A DNA stretch of 64,000 nt from Paralichthys olivaceus (taxonomy: Eukaryota > Chordata > Actinopteri > Pleuronectiformes > Paralichthyidae): contig NC_091100.1 in NCBI RefSeq assembly GCF_024713975.1, positions 18,981,501 through 19,045,500 on the forward strand, in the 5' to 3' direction. A model generated the notes under the pieces. The model saw only the letters and a list, made by a program, of their open reading frames with translations, was not told the origin of the DNA and ran no database searches. This document shows, in pieces, positions 25,301-39,434 of this stretch; the stretch's first letter is position 1, and every line of letters begins with the position of its first letter. The position numbers and the translations under genes are program-made.

Positions 25301-28300
25301 GATGGATGGAACAGTTGCTATGCTTGTGATTTTTTTCAAATGCTCTGCTTACAACATAACCTGCTTTTTCTCTGTGACTCTTTCCTCTCTGCCCCCCTGA
25401 ATGCTGGGTATTCTAACAGGATAAAACCAGTTCAGAAGACACAGGGGATCACAAACGGTACATCAGGTGGGACAGGACAGCAGGCAGCGGCGCTCTGTGA
25501 TATTTCAGCCCAGGTCCAACAGTATCAGCAGTTTCTGGGTGAGGAACAACTGCATGCAGTCCACCATTGCTTTATATTACTTACTTTATGATTTGAATCT
25601 AAAGACAATGAAACTAATCCAGGGTTTATTTCCTATGCACCGTCGGTTACTTCATCGGTGATGAAGATTAGGTCCAACATGTGAAACTAAAGAGCTTACT
25701 GTTTCATCTCCAAGTTCCTCTGTTTCTCTGCCTGTGCTGAATCTTGTGTAGAGGCGTCAAGGCTGCTGCCAGAGTTTGTGGACGTGGATCTGCACGATGG
25801 CCTCCTGCCTGATGGGATCCTTTTAGAACACCTCAAGGCCTTTCAGACTCTCTACAGAGAACACTGTGAGGTAGGCTGCTGTGAACACAGAGAAGACATA
25901 CACACTGATAAGTCCTTATTCTTATGTTTGCATTCAAATTAGAACCTGGTGTTAAAAGTCGAACTACATTTAAAAAGTGGTCACAAGATAGAAAGCTCCC
26001 TGTACTAATTAGCAATTAAAAAATGTGAAAATATGTAGAAAGAATGATACCTTTGTGTTTTTATGTTTGTGATTCCTCACAGGCCGTTCTGGATGTGATG
26101 GTCAACCTTCAGTTCACTCTCGTGGAGACACTGTGGAAATCCTTCTGGAGGTTCAGCCAGAGCAATGACGCAGAGTCTCTCAACCTGTAAATATCACAAA
26201 TGCACGATAAAACAGTCTAATAAGAGAATTAATACACTGCTTAACCTGAATAAAAAACGGTCCATGTCCACCTCTCGTGCGTTCCTCCAGGCACAATGAG
26301 TCTGAGAAGCGACTGCCCAAATCGTGCCTGGTGGTGCTGTGTAAGTTTGAGCCAGTGTTGCGCTGGACCAAAGAGTGCGACAACCTGCTGTACCAGACTC
26401 TGGTGGAGATCCTCATCCCGGACGTCCTGAGACCCATCCCGAGTAAGTTATTAAGGCCTGTAAGAGCCCTGTATACAAAACTGTCTGGCGAGGTAATCAA
26501 GACTAATACGTAGATTTACAAGATCCCAGTGTGAAAACTGATGGGAGGATGTGCAAGGTTGAGGGGGTCCTCCTCTATGACGCCCTTCACGTTTAAATAA
26601 AAATGTAAAGCCATTCTCTCTCTTTCTCCTCTCTCCATCACCACCATCACTGCTTCAGGTGCCTTAACTCAGGCCATCCGTAACTTTGCCAAGAGTCTGG
26701 AGAATTGGTTGACAGGTGCCATGATGAACATTCCAGAGGAGATGGTTCGCATAAAGGTACTTGTGTGCTAATGCACTGATTAGTTATCAAGTCGTTTAAA
26801 ACAACCAGAATCGACCAAACTTCTGCACAATAAACAAAAACAAAGAGAAATACAAGAATAAAATAGGATAAAAAAGGATAAAAGGCTTAAAGGTGAGGAC
26901 AGTCAAAACCTTAGTTGTAAATGTTGAACTGTTCCAAAGCTAAAGAGCGATTACAGTAAATGCACACTCCACTTTTTCCCTTTAGCCTCGACAAAGGGAC
27001 AGCCAGGTAGGCTAATGCATTATATCACCAGGCCATTAAAAGCTTTAAAAACAAAATAATCCTGTGCCTATAAGAAAGCCAGGACAGGGACAGAGCTCTG
27101 CATCCTTTCTTTTATATCTTTGTATTAAAAAAATCCACTTCCTTCTTTCCCCATAGAGCTACAGGGTTCAAAGGTAGTGGGTATCAGATTTGAACAATTT
27201 AAGGTGTCCTGTTAATGTCCTGTTAACAAATAAAATACAAAAACACTGAGATGCAGTTTTTGCAGCCACCTCCTGACATGCACATCTGATAATTCATATT
27301 TTCCTCAGGTGGTGTGTGTCAGCTCTTTCTCCCAAACGCTGCGACGCTACACCAGCCTGAACCACCTGGCTCAGGCCGCCCGCGCCGTCCTCCAGAACAC
27401 AGCCCAGATCAACCAGATGCTCTCAGACCTCAACCGTGTGGATTTTACCAATGTACAGGTCTGTTAGTATTAACAGTCTTTTTCCTCTCCCCCTTACCGT
27501 CTCTTATTTTCCGGTGTTGATGTTAAAGTGAATTACAGCAGAACCCTGACAGTTTTGACACACGTCCCCCTCAGGAGCAGGCGTCCTGGGTGTGTCAGTG
27601 TGATGACAATGTGGTCCAGAGGCTGGAGCAAGACTTTAAAATGACTCTGCAGCAGCAGAACTCCCTGGAGCAGTGGGCTAGCTGGCTGGATAGTGTCGTC
27701 TCCCAGGTGCTAAAGCCGTACGAGCACAATCCTGTCGCCCTGCCAAAGGCTGCAAAGATCTTCCTGCTCAACTGGTCCTTCTACAGGTGAGTGGAAAAAA
27801 ATCAATAAAGATGCAGCTAAAAAAACAATTGGTTTCATGTTGAGGATAAATGTTGTGCATCTCGTTTGGTTTCTCACCAGTTCTATGGTAATCCGAGACC
27901 TGACTCTGCGCAGCGCTGCCAGTTTTGGCTCCTTTCATCTGATCCGCTTGCTGTATGATGAGTACATGTACTACCTGATAGAGCACAGGGTGGCCCAGGC
28001 TAAAGGAGAGACACCCATTGCTGTCATGGGAGAAGTATGTACCCACTCATGGTGTCATCGCTCACATATTGATGATATATTTTATCTACCTACTAATTCC
28101 AGAAACGTCTGTTTGTGAAACTCATATCAATAGAAACGTTCTTATCAGCTTCAAACTTGCATTGTGTATTGTTACTGGGCCAGGGAACAGTCTGAGGACC
28201 AAGTTGAACATGTCTTCTTCTATGTCGTTGGATAATTTACAGCTGTAGTTGGTCAGTGGCCCAGAGCAGTGATGATAATATAATTATTAGCAATAATTTC

Positions 28301-28994
28301 TGTCCCACCAGGTCATTTAATCTTTAATCAGTTGATTATTTTCGTTTGACTATATTGGAGACACAGACATTCCCAGGCATCGCAGTTGCCAATCTCCATC
28401 ATTCCAACAACATTAATAGAATCACTTCCTCTTTAGCAAATGTTCTTCAAGGTAAAGGCACATTGCATTGCTGCAATGCTTTGTATTAAGTGCAATTACA
28501 GAGCTTTTATTTTGAAAAGTTATGGAGTTGTGAAGCCTAACAGACCTCTGAAACAGCCAACAAGCATTTAAACATATATGAACCACTCATGTGAACAGAA
28601 TTAAAACAAGTTCAGTATCATTTCATAAAAACGTTGAGCAGAGAGGCAGGTTCACAACAGGCACTGCACTAGTGTTACTAAATGTCTAATCTTTTCTCTG
28701 TGTTGCAGTTTGCCAGCACTGTCAAGAGGAGAACCTCTCCAGACATGGAAAAAGGTAAACTGGACACAGTTCTCTTCACAAATGTGTTTCGCTCTAGCGT
28801 CTGTCATGTTATTGTCGTGTCACTGTCATGGTGTTTCTCCATCAGAAGACGAAGAAGAGGACGAGGAAGAGGAGAGTGAAGAGGAGAGCGGCGACCTCGT
28901 GCTGCAGTCCAGCTCTCTGAGTGCGGTTGACGAGGAGTCGATGGAACCACCCGCCAAGCAGCCCAGGGCAACTTTAAATCTGCACACACCTTAG
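19323..28994 (+). CDS. rfx1: RFX1 winged-helix transcription factor
   Basis: Nuclear dimeric factor that binds X-box DNA. Seventeen coding exons: 19323-19671, 22529-22626, 22744-22836, 23894-23967, 24127-24424, 24512-24693, 24793-24912, 25420-25538, 25752-25870, 26083-26186, 26291-26442, 26659-26756, 27309-27458, 27575-27786, 27881-28034, 28709-28754, 28846-28994. They encode 838 aa. An N-terminal Gln/Ser/Thr/Pro-rich activation region is followed by a glycine run (from GGA repeats at about 24350-24380). The RFX DNA-binding domain (about 305-385) contains [20 protein letters not shown] and [13 protein letters not shown]. The B, C and dimerisation regions follow (about 400-775), with [19 protein letters not shown] and [19 protein letters not shown]. 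The tail is acidic ([14 protein letters not shown]), as in RFX1 and unlike RFX2/3. Human RFX1 is longer (979 aa), mainly in the N-terminal low-complexity part. Confidence 0.96.
21690..22010. repeat. Dispersed repeat with (ACAAA)n-like tail, copy in rfx1 intron
   Basis: Contains CTCCACCAAGTTTCATGGAA, CTGGATCC and TTTTTGTGTAATCTTGCT, and ends in CAAACAAACAAACAAAC. Related copies with the same order of motifs occur at about 56800-57070, 58440-58740 and 62840-63120. Confidence 0.6.
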
Positions 28995-31900
28995 CCAGTC
29001 ATCTGAATAACTAACACGCTCCACTTCATATTTGCTTTAAGTTTAACATCATATCATCCCGTTCTGTCGAGATGTTTGACGTAGAGTTTGTGGTCGTTCG
29101 GTGCGTGTGATCAAAGTGGGAGAACCCTTTGCCAATTTTGTATGTTCCACTTTTTTTTTGCTGCCATTCTTTTTTCGCTGTTCTTCACCTGATCATTTAC
29201 AACCCTTCCCTGTGCCTTCCCTGTGTGTGCAGTGGCTCTGCGTCAGTATCCACTCCTGTCCAGCCTCAGTTATTCAGTATATACAGTGTGTTCTCGCCTC
29301 CCTGCTGCCCTGCCTTAACCACTGACCTGATTGCTGTGGAGATGAGACTGCAGCAGTTATCATTGTAAAAAGACTAAACTCAAAACTATCTCTTACATTG
29401 CCTTTAAAGCAATGACTATGCAGGGGAGCTGGACTTTATTGACCAGCACAGTCTGTATTATGATATATACATTTTTTTTTTTATCTCAGAGTAGCATCTG
29501 GAATGATACTGCAATTATGTGATTTACAGCTATTTGTGGATGCCATATGTTGTTTCTGGTTCATTTGGCCAACTAACTGATACCCTGTGCCTTTGCGAGA
29601 TTAATAGCCTGGAAAAAAAGAAAGAAAAAATCTTGTATTCTATATATTCTGTATTGGTGGATTAATAAATGAAGGTCCTGTGAAGTGGTTTTGGTGTTGT
29701 CATGAGCTTTTGCTAGCTGTTTAGAAAAGAAACTGAGATTTCGATGGTCGAGCTTTGTTGTGATAAGTCCACCCAGTTTGCTTTTCATCCATCCATCCAT
29801 CCAAGCTCATTATGTCTTATACACACTCAAACTCCTACTGGACAGACAGTGCTACCCCACCACGCACACACGTTGATAAACAGTGCAACTTTAGTCCAAA
29901 GCCTATCCACACTTTACTACACTGTATCCATGGCAACCTCTGTACCAGCTAGATGTACCAGCCACAGTTTTTGGAGTGTTAAAGTAGATGTATATTTTCT
30001 GGGTTTCTATGTTGAATATATTACAGATAATCTATATTATGTACCTTTTGTGAATGCTGTCAAATATCCGGTTGTATGTTGTTGAACCATCACTGCCTTA
30101 AGAAACATGTTGTGCTGTGTCCACCATCCAGAGTATTGAGCTATATTTTTATTGTGATGATGATGATGACGATGATGGACCAAGCATGTGAATATGGTGG
30201 CTGGCTTTCTAAAATGACCTTTTGTAAAGAGCACATGCCCAACCAGCAGCTTCACACGTGGGCAGGAGCAGATGTTGATTTTATGAACCGTTGGACTTGT
30301 AGAAAAGATTGTTATCATTGTGAGACTGCAGGAAGACCTGATTTTAAGATCCCACCAAAGAGCACCGAATAGAAAAGAAGGTTTATTTGCATTTATTCAT
30401 ACGGTGACGGCAGACCACTAAATCTGCCTTGAAAATTAAAATGAACTGCTAACTGCACTGACGCCATCAACAATTATGTGACTTGGATTGTGTCCCTTGT
30501 TTGTGCTGCAGAATATTTTATAAACGAGGGCCTCTTGCTGTTATCCTGAAGACCTTTGTACTCAAACCTGTGATCAATATTGTAGCTTTATTCTCACTGT
30601 TAACTAAAAAGATGTGATTGCTCCCAAATTGTGTGCCAATTTCCTTTCTTACAGAAACGCTTTACATTCACTATAGAAAAAACATTCTGCTCAGTTTTCT
30701 GAATTAACAAGGATGATCCGTTTTATTTCTGTCTGAACGGTGTCAGTGAAATCCCGACAATCTAATAGCGATGAAATAAATATTGCTTCAAGAAAATATA
30801 AATCCAAATCAGAAAAAAAATGCATCAATCCACACAAATGGGACATGCGTGCAAAATGGTGGATTTTTAGGTAGACAATCTCATTATTTCAGAAAAACAA
30901 AGCAGATGTTTTTCTTCAGGTGGTCGCAGTACACACTTCATGGGAACACTTGTGTAACTTAACTCAAACAATAATAGTAAAAATAGAAACAGTGGAGATA
31001 GTGATATCCTAACATTTAGTCTGGATCAAGCTCCTAAACCACTGGCTCCTACATTCCCCAAAATGCAACACTACATTAATTAGCACTCAATACCTCATAA
31101 AATTCCCACCTCTGTAAAATACCAAAACACCACTGTGTAATATGAACAGTTGTATTCGTTTTTCTAAAGTCCTCCAAAGAAGAATTGATTGAATCACTGT
31201 TTATGTGAGCTGATACTGTTATTGTGTGTAATTGGTGGAGTGCCCCTTTAAACGGACTAATTTTGAGTGACCTTTTCAAGATTGAGGAAATTAAATTATC
31301 AAAAACTACAGTAAAAACTAGACTTTAAGGCAAGCCCCACAATGCACTTTGAACCTGGGGTTTGAATGATCCAAGTAAACAGGATGACAAACAGAAAATC
31401 AGCTACTCAAATACAGCCACAAGCATGAGCACTAAATCATTTCAAAACCAAGCACCTACAACAAATCTTTTGAACATTTTATTTTAACAAAATATTCCAA
31501 CAAAAAATAGTCTTCCAGCACACAGCGTAATGTTCAACAACTGAGCAGGTGACTCCAACAAACCCTCCACTTCCATGACAGAGGTTTAAAAAAAAATGTT
31601 TTGCATCAGATGAACTGGTTTCAATTTGTCTCATTTTAAATACTGCAGACTTATGAATGAACAAAGCAAAGTCTAAACTGGTCCAGCTTCTGAATTCAAT
31701 TCAATGTAGATTCTGTCAGACGTAATAGAAACACTAAATATGCTCTCATGCACACACGCACACATACACATACACACACACACACACTCTCTCTCTCTTA
31801 TGGTTGCATACGCTCAGTTTGAGACACACATAAAAAAGAAAATTTGAACAACAGTACGTCTTTATGTAAAAAAAAAAAAAAAAACTAAAACAAAAAACTT

Positions 31901-32208
31901 TAACTTTGTTCAGTCCAGCTCTTAGTTTTGGTGCTTGCAATAATAAAGTACACAATTACAAAAGAAATAAGGAAGCTGCAAAATTAAACACGGATCACCT
32001 AAAATAAAAAGAACTTCGGCTTTACAGTATTTTATCTGCAGTGTTCCTGGTTGAGCTTCCATTTGACACGTGTTTTAACTACAAGTTACCAAAGCACTGT
32101 GACTTAACATGTGTGCAGTTTCTCTCAGAGTAAGGTCGGGTTGCATACTGACATATAGGCCATGTCGACATTTGTTTCTGTTGCTATGACACTTCTGACC
32201 CTCTTCCT
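28995..32208. other. rfx1 and dcaf15 convergent 3' UTRs and intergenic DNA
   Basis: No further gene was seen. The rfx1 3' UTR probably ends after AATAAA at 29664-29669. Minus-strand AATAAA at 31483-31478 is a candidate signal for dcaf15. A CA tract lies at about 31750-31788 and a poly(A) run at about 31868-31883. Confidence 0.5.
29664..29669 (+). terminator. rfx1: Polyadenylation signal of rfx1
   Basis: AATAAA 670 nt after the rfx1 stop codon; a second one at about 30776 could serve a longer transcript. Confidence 0.5.
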
Positions 32209-35200
32209 TCATAATACAATCCAGGTACATCTGTCGCTGTCTGCCAACACCTGCAGAGACGAGCCTACAAGAAAGCAGACGAGTCAGATTAGAATTTGCA
32301 TAAACAAACAAACTGAAGAAAATTGTAGGTCATATCCAAACTGGCTGACTGGGCCTTTTTCACAGCAGACATTTTTATATGTTAAATTAAAGACAAAACT
32401 GAATTGTAATGATGTTATATATCAAGAACACATTTTCATACAATATCAATAATTATTGTGATAAATATCACATTAATATTTCTGTTAAACACTTGAAGAG
32501 GTTTATCAATCATGTGTTACACAACCTCAGTGTACTTATACAATGCATAAGAAATAAATCTCTATATATTGAACCTTTGTTTTATTGCTATTGAGGAAAA
32601 TCAAATTGTGCTAGCTTTTGCTATGGTTGTATTGCCCAGGTTTTATATAAATAAAGACTGAATTCGATTAAGCTGCTTCAATTTAAGGATCCTGGTATGG
32701 TGCATACTGGTTCACTGTCACTTTACTTGGACACTTTCAAACTGTTTTTGATTTAAAAAAATTTTGGATAAAGACAAAAAAGCTTTGGGAGCAGAATCTG
32801 TTACAGAGCAAAAGGTGGTGGTGACAGCTCACTAGGTCTGCAGTCTGTGTTGCACTCAGTGTTTTCCATATAGATTTATTTGTGGTCAACACTCCAGTAT
32901 CAAAATGGACCCCCACTTATTGATTTTATATTTGTTTTTCAAATTAGTAAAATATAGTTTCATTACAAACGACATGCATTGATTCACTCATCTGCTCCTT
33001 GCACCACTCTCTCCCTTTCTCCCAACACCGACACACAGCAACACACAAACACATCAACAACGGAAACATCTGTATGATCGAACGGGCTAAAAACAACATC
33101 TCAACATGTTTATTTGCATTTAAAGCAAGGAACTGAGAGCACAAATGGTCACAGGAGACACATTAAGGGCACATTTTAGTGTTAGGTGTGAACTTAAAGT
33201 TTCCCACTTGTGATCAGGTCTCTCCGACTCGGGTCTGAAATGGACTTGTGTGTGTGAATGTGCGTCTAACTTGCCTTTGTGTAGAGCTTCGTTGGTCATG
33301 CGGTTGATGTAGCGAGAGCTGCTCTCAGGAACCAGCCACTTCATCACTGTGTTCACACAGGACTTCCTGTAGGAGCTCCACACACTCCCGCTGAGCGACA
33401 AAGAGCAACAGATTTAACACAACAGAACTCAACACAGCTTTAACAACAAACTGGGAGACCAAGAGAAAAGTGTGTGAAGGCAGGTTGCAGAAGATTCTCA
33501 CCTGGTCTGACCTTTAACCTCTGTGAGGTCACCAACACCCACAGTGCAACACATGCCTGTGTTTAAGTCCCAGCTAACCTGCAGGTTGGAATGGTAGGTG
33601 TTTGGCCTGGGAACAGAAACAGTGGCAAACAGACCTGATGATGATTGTTGCTGAAAACAAAGATGAAGAGACAGCAGATAAACAGGAAGTTGGTAGCAGC
33701 AGAGAGGGCAATATATACCTGCAGTGCTCCTCATCAGAGTTGGAGAACGCCAGTAACAGCAGACCAATGTTTATCATCACAGTGTTGGTCTCTGGACACA
33801 CCTGAGCCACAAAAAACACACACCTCGTTTTACAAAATGTCCTGTGTTCAATTGTTTAATTCTGTTTTCACTTCTGCTTTCAATTCTGTTTTGAATATAT
33901 ATGTGAAACAAGTTGGAAAATGTGTGTGAAGTTACTCATGATGGGACTAAGACTGTTCGTGTACTAACCTCTAATATCACAACATCATAGTCACTGAAGG
34001 AACAGAACTGTTTGGCCCAGGCAGCATCGTTCCTGATCACCTCATTGATCAGATACTCAAAGTCTAGAGTCAGCTGCTCAACACACACACTCTGACAGAG
34101 GGAAAACACAAGTTAGTACTAAGCTGCAAAGGGGATATTGTCTTCTGCAATTACAGTGAAATTTTAAAGGATAATTTTATATCAGAGAAAAATAAAAATA
34201 AACTAACTGAACGAAGATTCAGTCACAAATGTTCAAGGCCTGTAAATGCAAACACTGAAAATAAGCTAAAAGTGTTTCGATTTTTAGACGACAATGTACA
34301 ATATTTATTCAGCCTGGTGTGTAACATTTACAGATGTTCAAAAAATGTACGTACCGGTCCGGTAACAAGTCTTCTAAGTATACTTTTTATTCACAGATAA
34401 AACTGCAATTTTCTTTTCCTGAAAATCACTTCTCCTTTTTCTCCAAAAAAGCAGTTTCACCTTACTGCCCCCAAGTACTGATTTCGGAGCAGCGACAGAA
34501 AAGGTGATTTCTGGTAGTCTTGCGTTAGCCAGAGCTAGCTAAAATGTCAGCTATTAGGTAATATTTCATGATAGAAAGTACCACAATTAAAATGTCAACC
34601 TGCAAGACTTCAGTTTCGATGGGTGGGGCTAGCGTAAAATACTGGAATAAACAATGGCACCAACACCCACCTGTCCATTGTGTGGCCCAGTGACCAGCTG
34701 CAGGTTCCGCCCCTTCAGATCAGTCACTGTGAAAGGGAGCTGGACCTTATCATCTTCATAACCTAGAGACAGACACAGAGGACAGAGCCAGTCAGCAGCT
34801 TCAGACATGACTCTAAAGGGTCTGCTGTTTAATCACTCATTCTCTGTGTCACCTCCTGTATTCTGCTCTGCTGCCCCTGGCTGGTGGAGGCAGTAGTGCA
34901 GATGTGAGTAGTTCACATATCCAGGCTCACAGGGTCCGACCTCCTGGGATGAGGACGGGGTTGGAGGAGATGAAGGTGATGAGGAAGAGGATGCAGGAGA
35001 CATCACTTGTTCGGGGCACTGATTAAAACTGTGGCGCCCAGTGGATGTTGATGCTTGTGGTAAACTAGTCCGTCTCTCCTCCTCCCTCCTCTCTCTACAA
35101 TCTCTCTCCTGCTCTCTCCTCCTCTCTCCAGTTAACCCTTTGTCTGCTGGTGTCTGCGCTGCCTCTTTTTCACCCCCATCAGTTTTCCTCTCTTGTTGGC

Positions 35201-38200
35201 CCTCAGCTTCCTTCGGCCCTGCTCCTCCTCCTCCCTGCGCCCTCCTGAAGAGGTCAGCTGCAAACTCCCGGGCTTTCGCGGCTGCCTGTGACTGGCTGGG
35301 AGACGAGGGGATTGGAGCAGGCCTGCTAGGTGGCAGTCGACTTTCGGGAGATTCCTGAGGTAGTGACGAAGGAGAGGCCAAGGAGGTGGAGGACAGAGAT
35401 GTGGCGGTTTGACTTGACAATGCTGCTCTCTTCGTGTAGAGGATCTGTGATGACTGACCCTGCTTACCTGCAGGAGACATGCGAAGTGATGCTGAATATC
35501 TGGACAATGTTATTGACACCCTCTATTAACAAAACACAACCGGAAATGTCCTTTATCCCACAAACTGGACATTTTTTGATGATGAGCAAAAGTAAGGATG
35601 TCTAGCTGGTTTGGACCAAATGTAGACCTCTGTCAAACCAGAGCTACTGAAGGTCCAATGTAACTGTAGGTGTTGGTTATTGCAGCAACAATTTCCCTAC
35701 ACAGACGGACAGACCAATCGATCAATGACCCAATCTGACCATTTTCCTGTGACCTATCCAGGTAAGTTTGTAGTCAATCTTAAACAGTTGACAATATTGC
35801 ATAGTCTGATTACAGGGAGAAGACAGACGTGGACAGAGGAATGTACTGACAGTCCAATTAGTGTGTATGTGTGCATTACCTGAGCAGAGCGAGATGCCGC
35901 AGGCCACCAGAGAGTAGCTAGTGTTCAACAGAATCACCTGGTCCTTCTTCAGCTGGAAAGCTGGCTGGAAAGTGGGGAACGGATACACCACCTGGTACCT
36001 GCTGTTGAGCACGTAGCCATGCTCGAGACACTCGCCACTCCCTGGAGAGAGACCAAAAGATAGATGAGAGAGATGGAAGCAGCGAGGTGCATTTGTGAAG
36101 TACATTCGTATATTTTTACCTGTGCGTATGGTAGTGGCTGAGGGAACTGGGCAGCAGACAGAGCAAGGTTTAGGTGGCGGCATGGAGGCGATGGTGATAT
36201 AAATATCTCTGTTGTTCTCATCACTCATCATCAAGTTCATCAGAACAGAGCTAGAGCTGCGTGTACTATTGAATGAGAACCACACATGGTTACCATTAAC
36301 TACACACAGCAACATCATAATCCAGTCTGGAAATGAATCAGCTCCATATGGCTGTTGACCAATGAGTTTATTACTTACTTGAAACCAAAGATGACTATTT
36401 TGGAGTGGTCATTTGGCCACTCACACACAGTCAGGTAGAGGTCACTGTAGATTTCCTCGCCCGCAAACAGACGCACATGATGGACCTAAAGACATAAAGC
36501 AGATATTCGGGAACGGACAAGATAAGCATATATTCAGCTGAATTATCCACACTCTACTAACTCTTTTTCTCAAAGGAGGATGTGGTAATGAATTTCCATT
36601 AGTTAAAACATGCTGAGGATTCCATTACCTGTTTGAGTCTACTATGCAAATTGAACTCCCACCAATAGAGATGGTAGGTATAGAAGGAGAAGTCATCATC
36701 TTCTCCGCAGTCGCTGGTGTAGGACAGAACATAGCGGCCACATTTGGTGAAGCCGAGAAAGATGTGTCTGGAACCGAAAAAAGGTGACACAAATGTAATT
36801 CCTTTACCAACTTATCACACATGATAAATCCCAACTCAACATGCACTGGTGACGAGCAGGTAAAGAGAATCCAATACACTGCATCAATACTGCAGCTGGT
36901 GCTGACCTCATAGAGATAAATTCATAGTTTTCACGTCTGGCAGTCTGCTATGGTCCTTGGAACATAAATGTCATCATCCACCCCTGTCCTCTAGGATGTC
37001 CACATGCAACCCAAAATGTGTGAATGCTCTGACTTTACGCGTCGGCTGAGCATGTTCCATGAACAATATATCGGCTCACTAGAATGGAGTGTGGGATCGG
37101 GTACACAAGTGTGAAACCCCAGCCTTGTGTGGAACCTCATTTTGGTCTGAATGGAACCGCGGGCATGTACATTTAACCAGAAAAGGAATGCAACTCTCAG
37201 CTGAAAGAGGAAGCATTGACAGGGTCATTGAGAATAAAGTTGTTTTAGTCAATGCCATTGTAAAATTGGTTTATCGACACCTGTTAAAATAACCATAACC
37301 GCAGTTTCAAAGAGGGATGAACGCAGACATAAGTGAAAAGACAGCAGTGGTAGAGGATCTGAACTCTGTATCAGCAGACACCCTGACCTGAGGTGGAAGT
37401 GCATCCCTGTTAGCGATCAGAAGATGATTCCCACACCAATGACCCCATGCTGTTTGAAATGACTTGAGGGCTTAACAAGGTGTAATAGAATACAGTGTGT
37501 GGAGTACTGAATCACAACAAACCCATTTAATAAACACGCACTGACCCAGCTCTCAGGAACTCCTCGCTGACGATGTTTTTCAGAGGGACATACACTCGAG
37601 GTGGGAGCTTCCTGAAGAGGCGCTGAGAAAACTGACCTGACAGCTGCAGAACAGAGGAGGAAAGAGATGTAGATTGAAACACATGATGTAACATGAAGCA
37701 CTGAATGTGGGTCAAAGATAAAACACTTGTATTAGTGGAATAGCTTTTTCACAGGTGGTGTTTCTGGATCAAGGGAGATTCAGCTTCACATCAGAGTATA
37801 TGAGCGTGAGCACACACACAGTAGATCGGCTGTCTGTGAGCTAAAGAGGTGAACTCACTGAGTTACTGCTGCGGGTTAGCAGAAGCTAACGCCGACTGAG
37901 CTTTAACGTTAACATAAAACAGGTATTTACCATTGGCTTTAATGGTTAGCATGCTAGATAAATTATCTTAAGATGCCAAATGAAGACAAATGGCGAGAAA
38001 CGCAGTTCAAACTAGAGACACGCGCTGTGTTCATAGTTTGGAGCATTAGCTAATTATCAACCTTCTAGCCTTTAGCTGTTAGTTAGCCGTAAGCTAGCCT
38101 CCTCCTGGAAACCAGGCGGCTTTCATCGCCGTGCTCCCACATTGTGAACCACAATCCTCTCGGTCCCCTCGGGCCTACCTTCCCCCGCATGAGAAGCTTC

Positions 38201-38274
38201 ACGACGTGCTCTTTGCGTTTTCTTTGAGCCTTCTGTTTGCCGTCGTCTTTCTCTGATTTCGAGCTGGGCGCCAT
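32209..38274 (-). CDS. dcaf15: DDB1- and CUL4-associated factor 15
   Basis: Substrate receptor of the CRL4 ubiquitin ligase (known target under aryl sulfonamides: RBM39). Thirteen exons: 38179-38274, 37546-37643, 36629-36767, 36379-36485, 36120-36265, 35880-36041, 34853-35467, 34671-34762, 33969-34091, 33719-33801, 33502-33606, 33275-33390, 32209-32264. They encode 645 aa (human 600). Matches to human include MAPSSKSE at the start, [51 protein letters not shown]-like and [38 protein letters not shown] and the end [12 protein letters not shown]. The large exon 34853-35467 is a Ser/Pro/Arg/Glu-rich low-complexity linker, typically divergent. The last intron uses a GC donor (AAAG/GCAAGT at 33275/33274). 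Without splicing there, a 50-codon alternative tail would be read to a stop at 33120. Confidence 0.96.
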
Positions 38275-38279
38275 CTCCT

Positions 38280-38569
38280 TCCCAACAGTTGTCCCTCGTT
38301 GCAGCGGAGCAGCGTCCTGATTGGTCCGCAGGCAGCACGAGACGAGCCTCACTCGCCGGCGGACACATCGATCAAAACAAAGCTGTGATGCGCCAGAGGC
38401 GACATCCTGCAGGAGACCCCCACTCTAAAGACCCCACTGACGTCACTGAGACACCTCCAGCAGCAGGGACACACCGTGAACCAACACATGTTTTCAGACT
38501 TTAGATCGATCATCCACGGTGAGACACAAACACACTACTGGTGGAGACAACACTTGCAATTTGAATGTT
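38280..38569. other. Short spacer between dcaf15 promoter and khsrp 3' end
   Basis: Only about 290 bp separate the dcaf15 start codon from the putative khsrp polyadenylation signal, so the dcaf15 promoter must lie within or overlap the khsrp 3' flank. The part next to dcaf15 is CpG-rich. Confidence 0.5.
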
Positions 38570-38575
38570 TTTATT
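38570..38575 (-). terminator. khsrp: Polyadenylation signal of khsrp
   Basis: AATAAA on the minus strand, about 860 nt past the khsrp stop. The 3' UTR between contains several A/T-rich runs. Confidence 0.5.
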
Positions 38576-39434
38576 TTAAGTTTTTAAAAACAAGTTGTAA
38601 AAAATAACAAAACAAAAACAGAACACAACAACAGAAACTACCGGAGAGGGAAAAAAAAAAAAATCTTCCAACAATAATGTTGTCGAAATCAAACAGAGGG
38701 CAGTCAAACACACAAACACATACATGCACACACACAACTGACCCACATCCATATGTAGGACAGTTGGTGCTTATTACAGCCACACGTTTTCTGTTCAGTA
38801 GCATACACTGTATACAGACACACACAACCCCTGTGAGGAAAATAATTACAACAAATAAATTTAAAATAAGAGATCTTTGTGGCAGGAAAAATACACCTGC
38901 AACTTAAACACTGGGAATGTTAAAAAAAAAAAAAGAAAAAAAAATGTGAAGAAAAACATATCAAGAATTAAAAAAAAAAAAAAAAAGACCATAAATTTGC
39001 GACTGTTTTTTTCCTACAAACACAATTTTTGAATATATTCAAAATACTGCTTGACAGTTTTTACCCTCAAGAAATAGAAGGGGAAAACCAGTAAAATGTG
39101 AGATGCTGTTGTGCTAGTTTACAAGAAAATGCTCATTATTTCACATTAAAAGAAAAAAAGAATCTATCAGATGTATTACAAGGTGTGGGTGAGGTGAAAG
39201 GGCAAATTTAATAGTCCCAAGTAGTGCTTTGATCAACGCATGGGCAAAATGAGTTCCCTTTTTCCTTTCTTCAAATTTGACTTTTTAAAAAACAAACAAG
39301 GTTTGAAATAAAAAATGTCAGGGTGGATGAGTAAACTATGGTCTTGTCTTATTAAATCCAAAAGGGAGACCTCTTGACAGGAAAAACAAAGTCCAGAGAA
39401 CCATCGCAACCGTCCAACGGACCAAACCACTTGT

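Noticed and set aside
33120-33274. Continuation of dcaf15 exon 12 as the true C-terminus
   Set aside because: The residues after HKG have no similarity to DCAF15, while the GC donor and the exon at 32209-32264 restore the conserved end.
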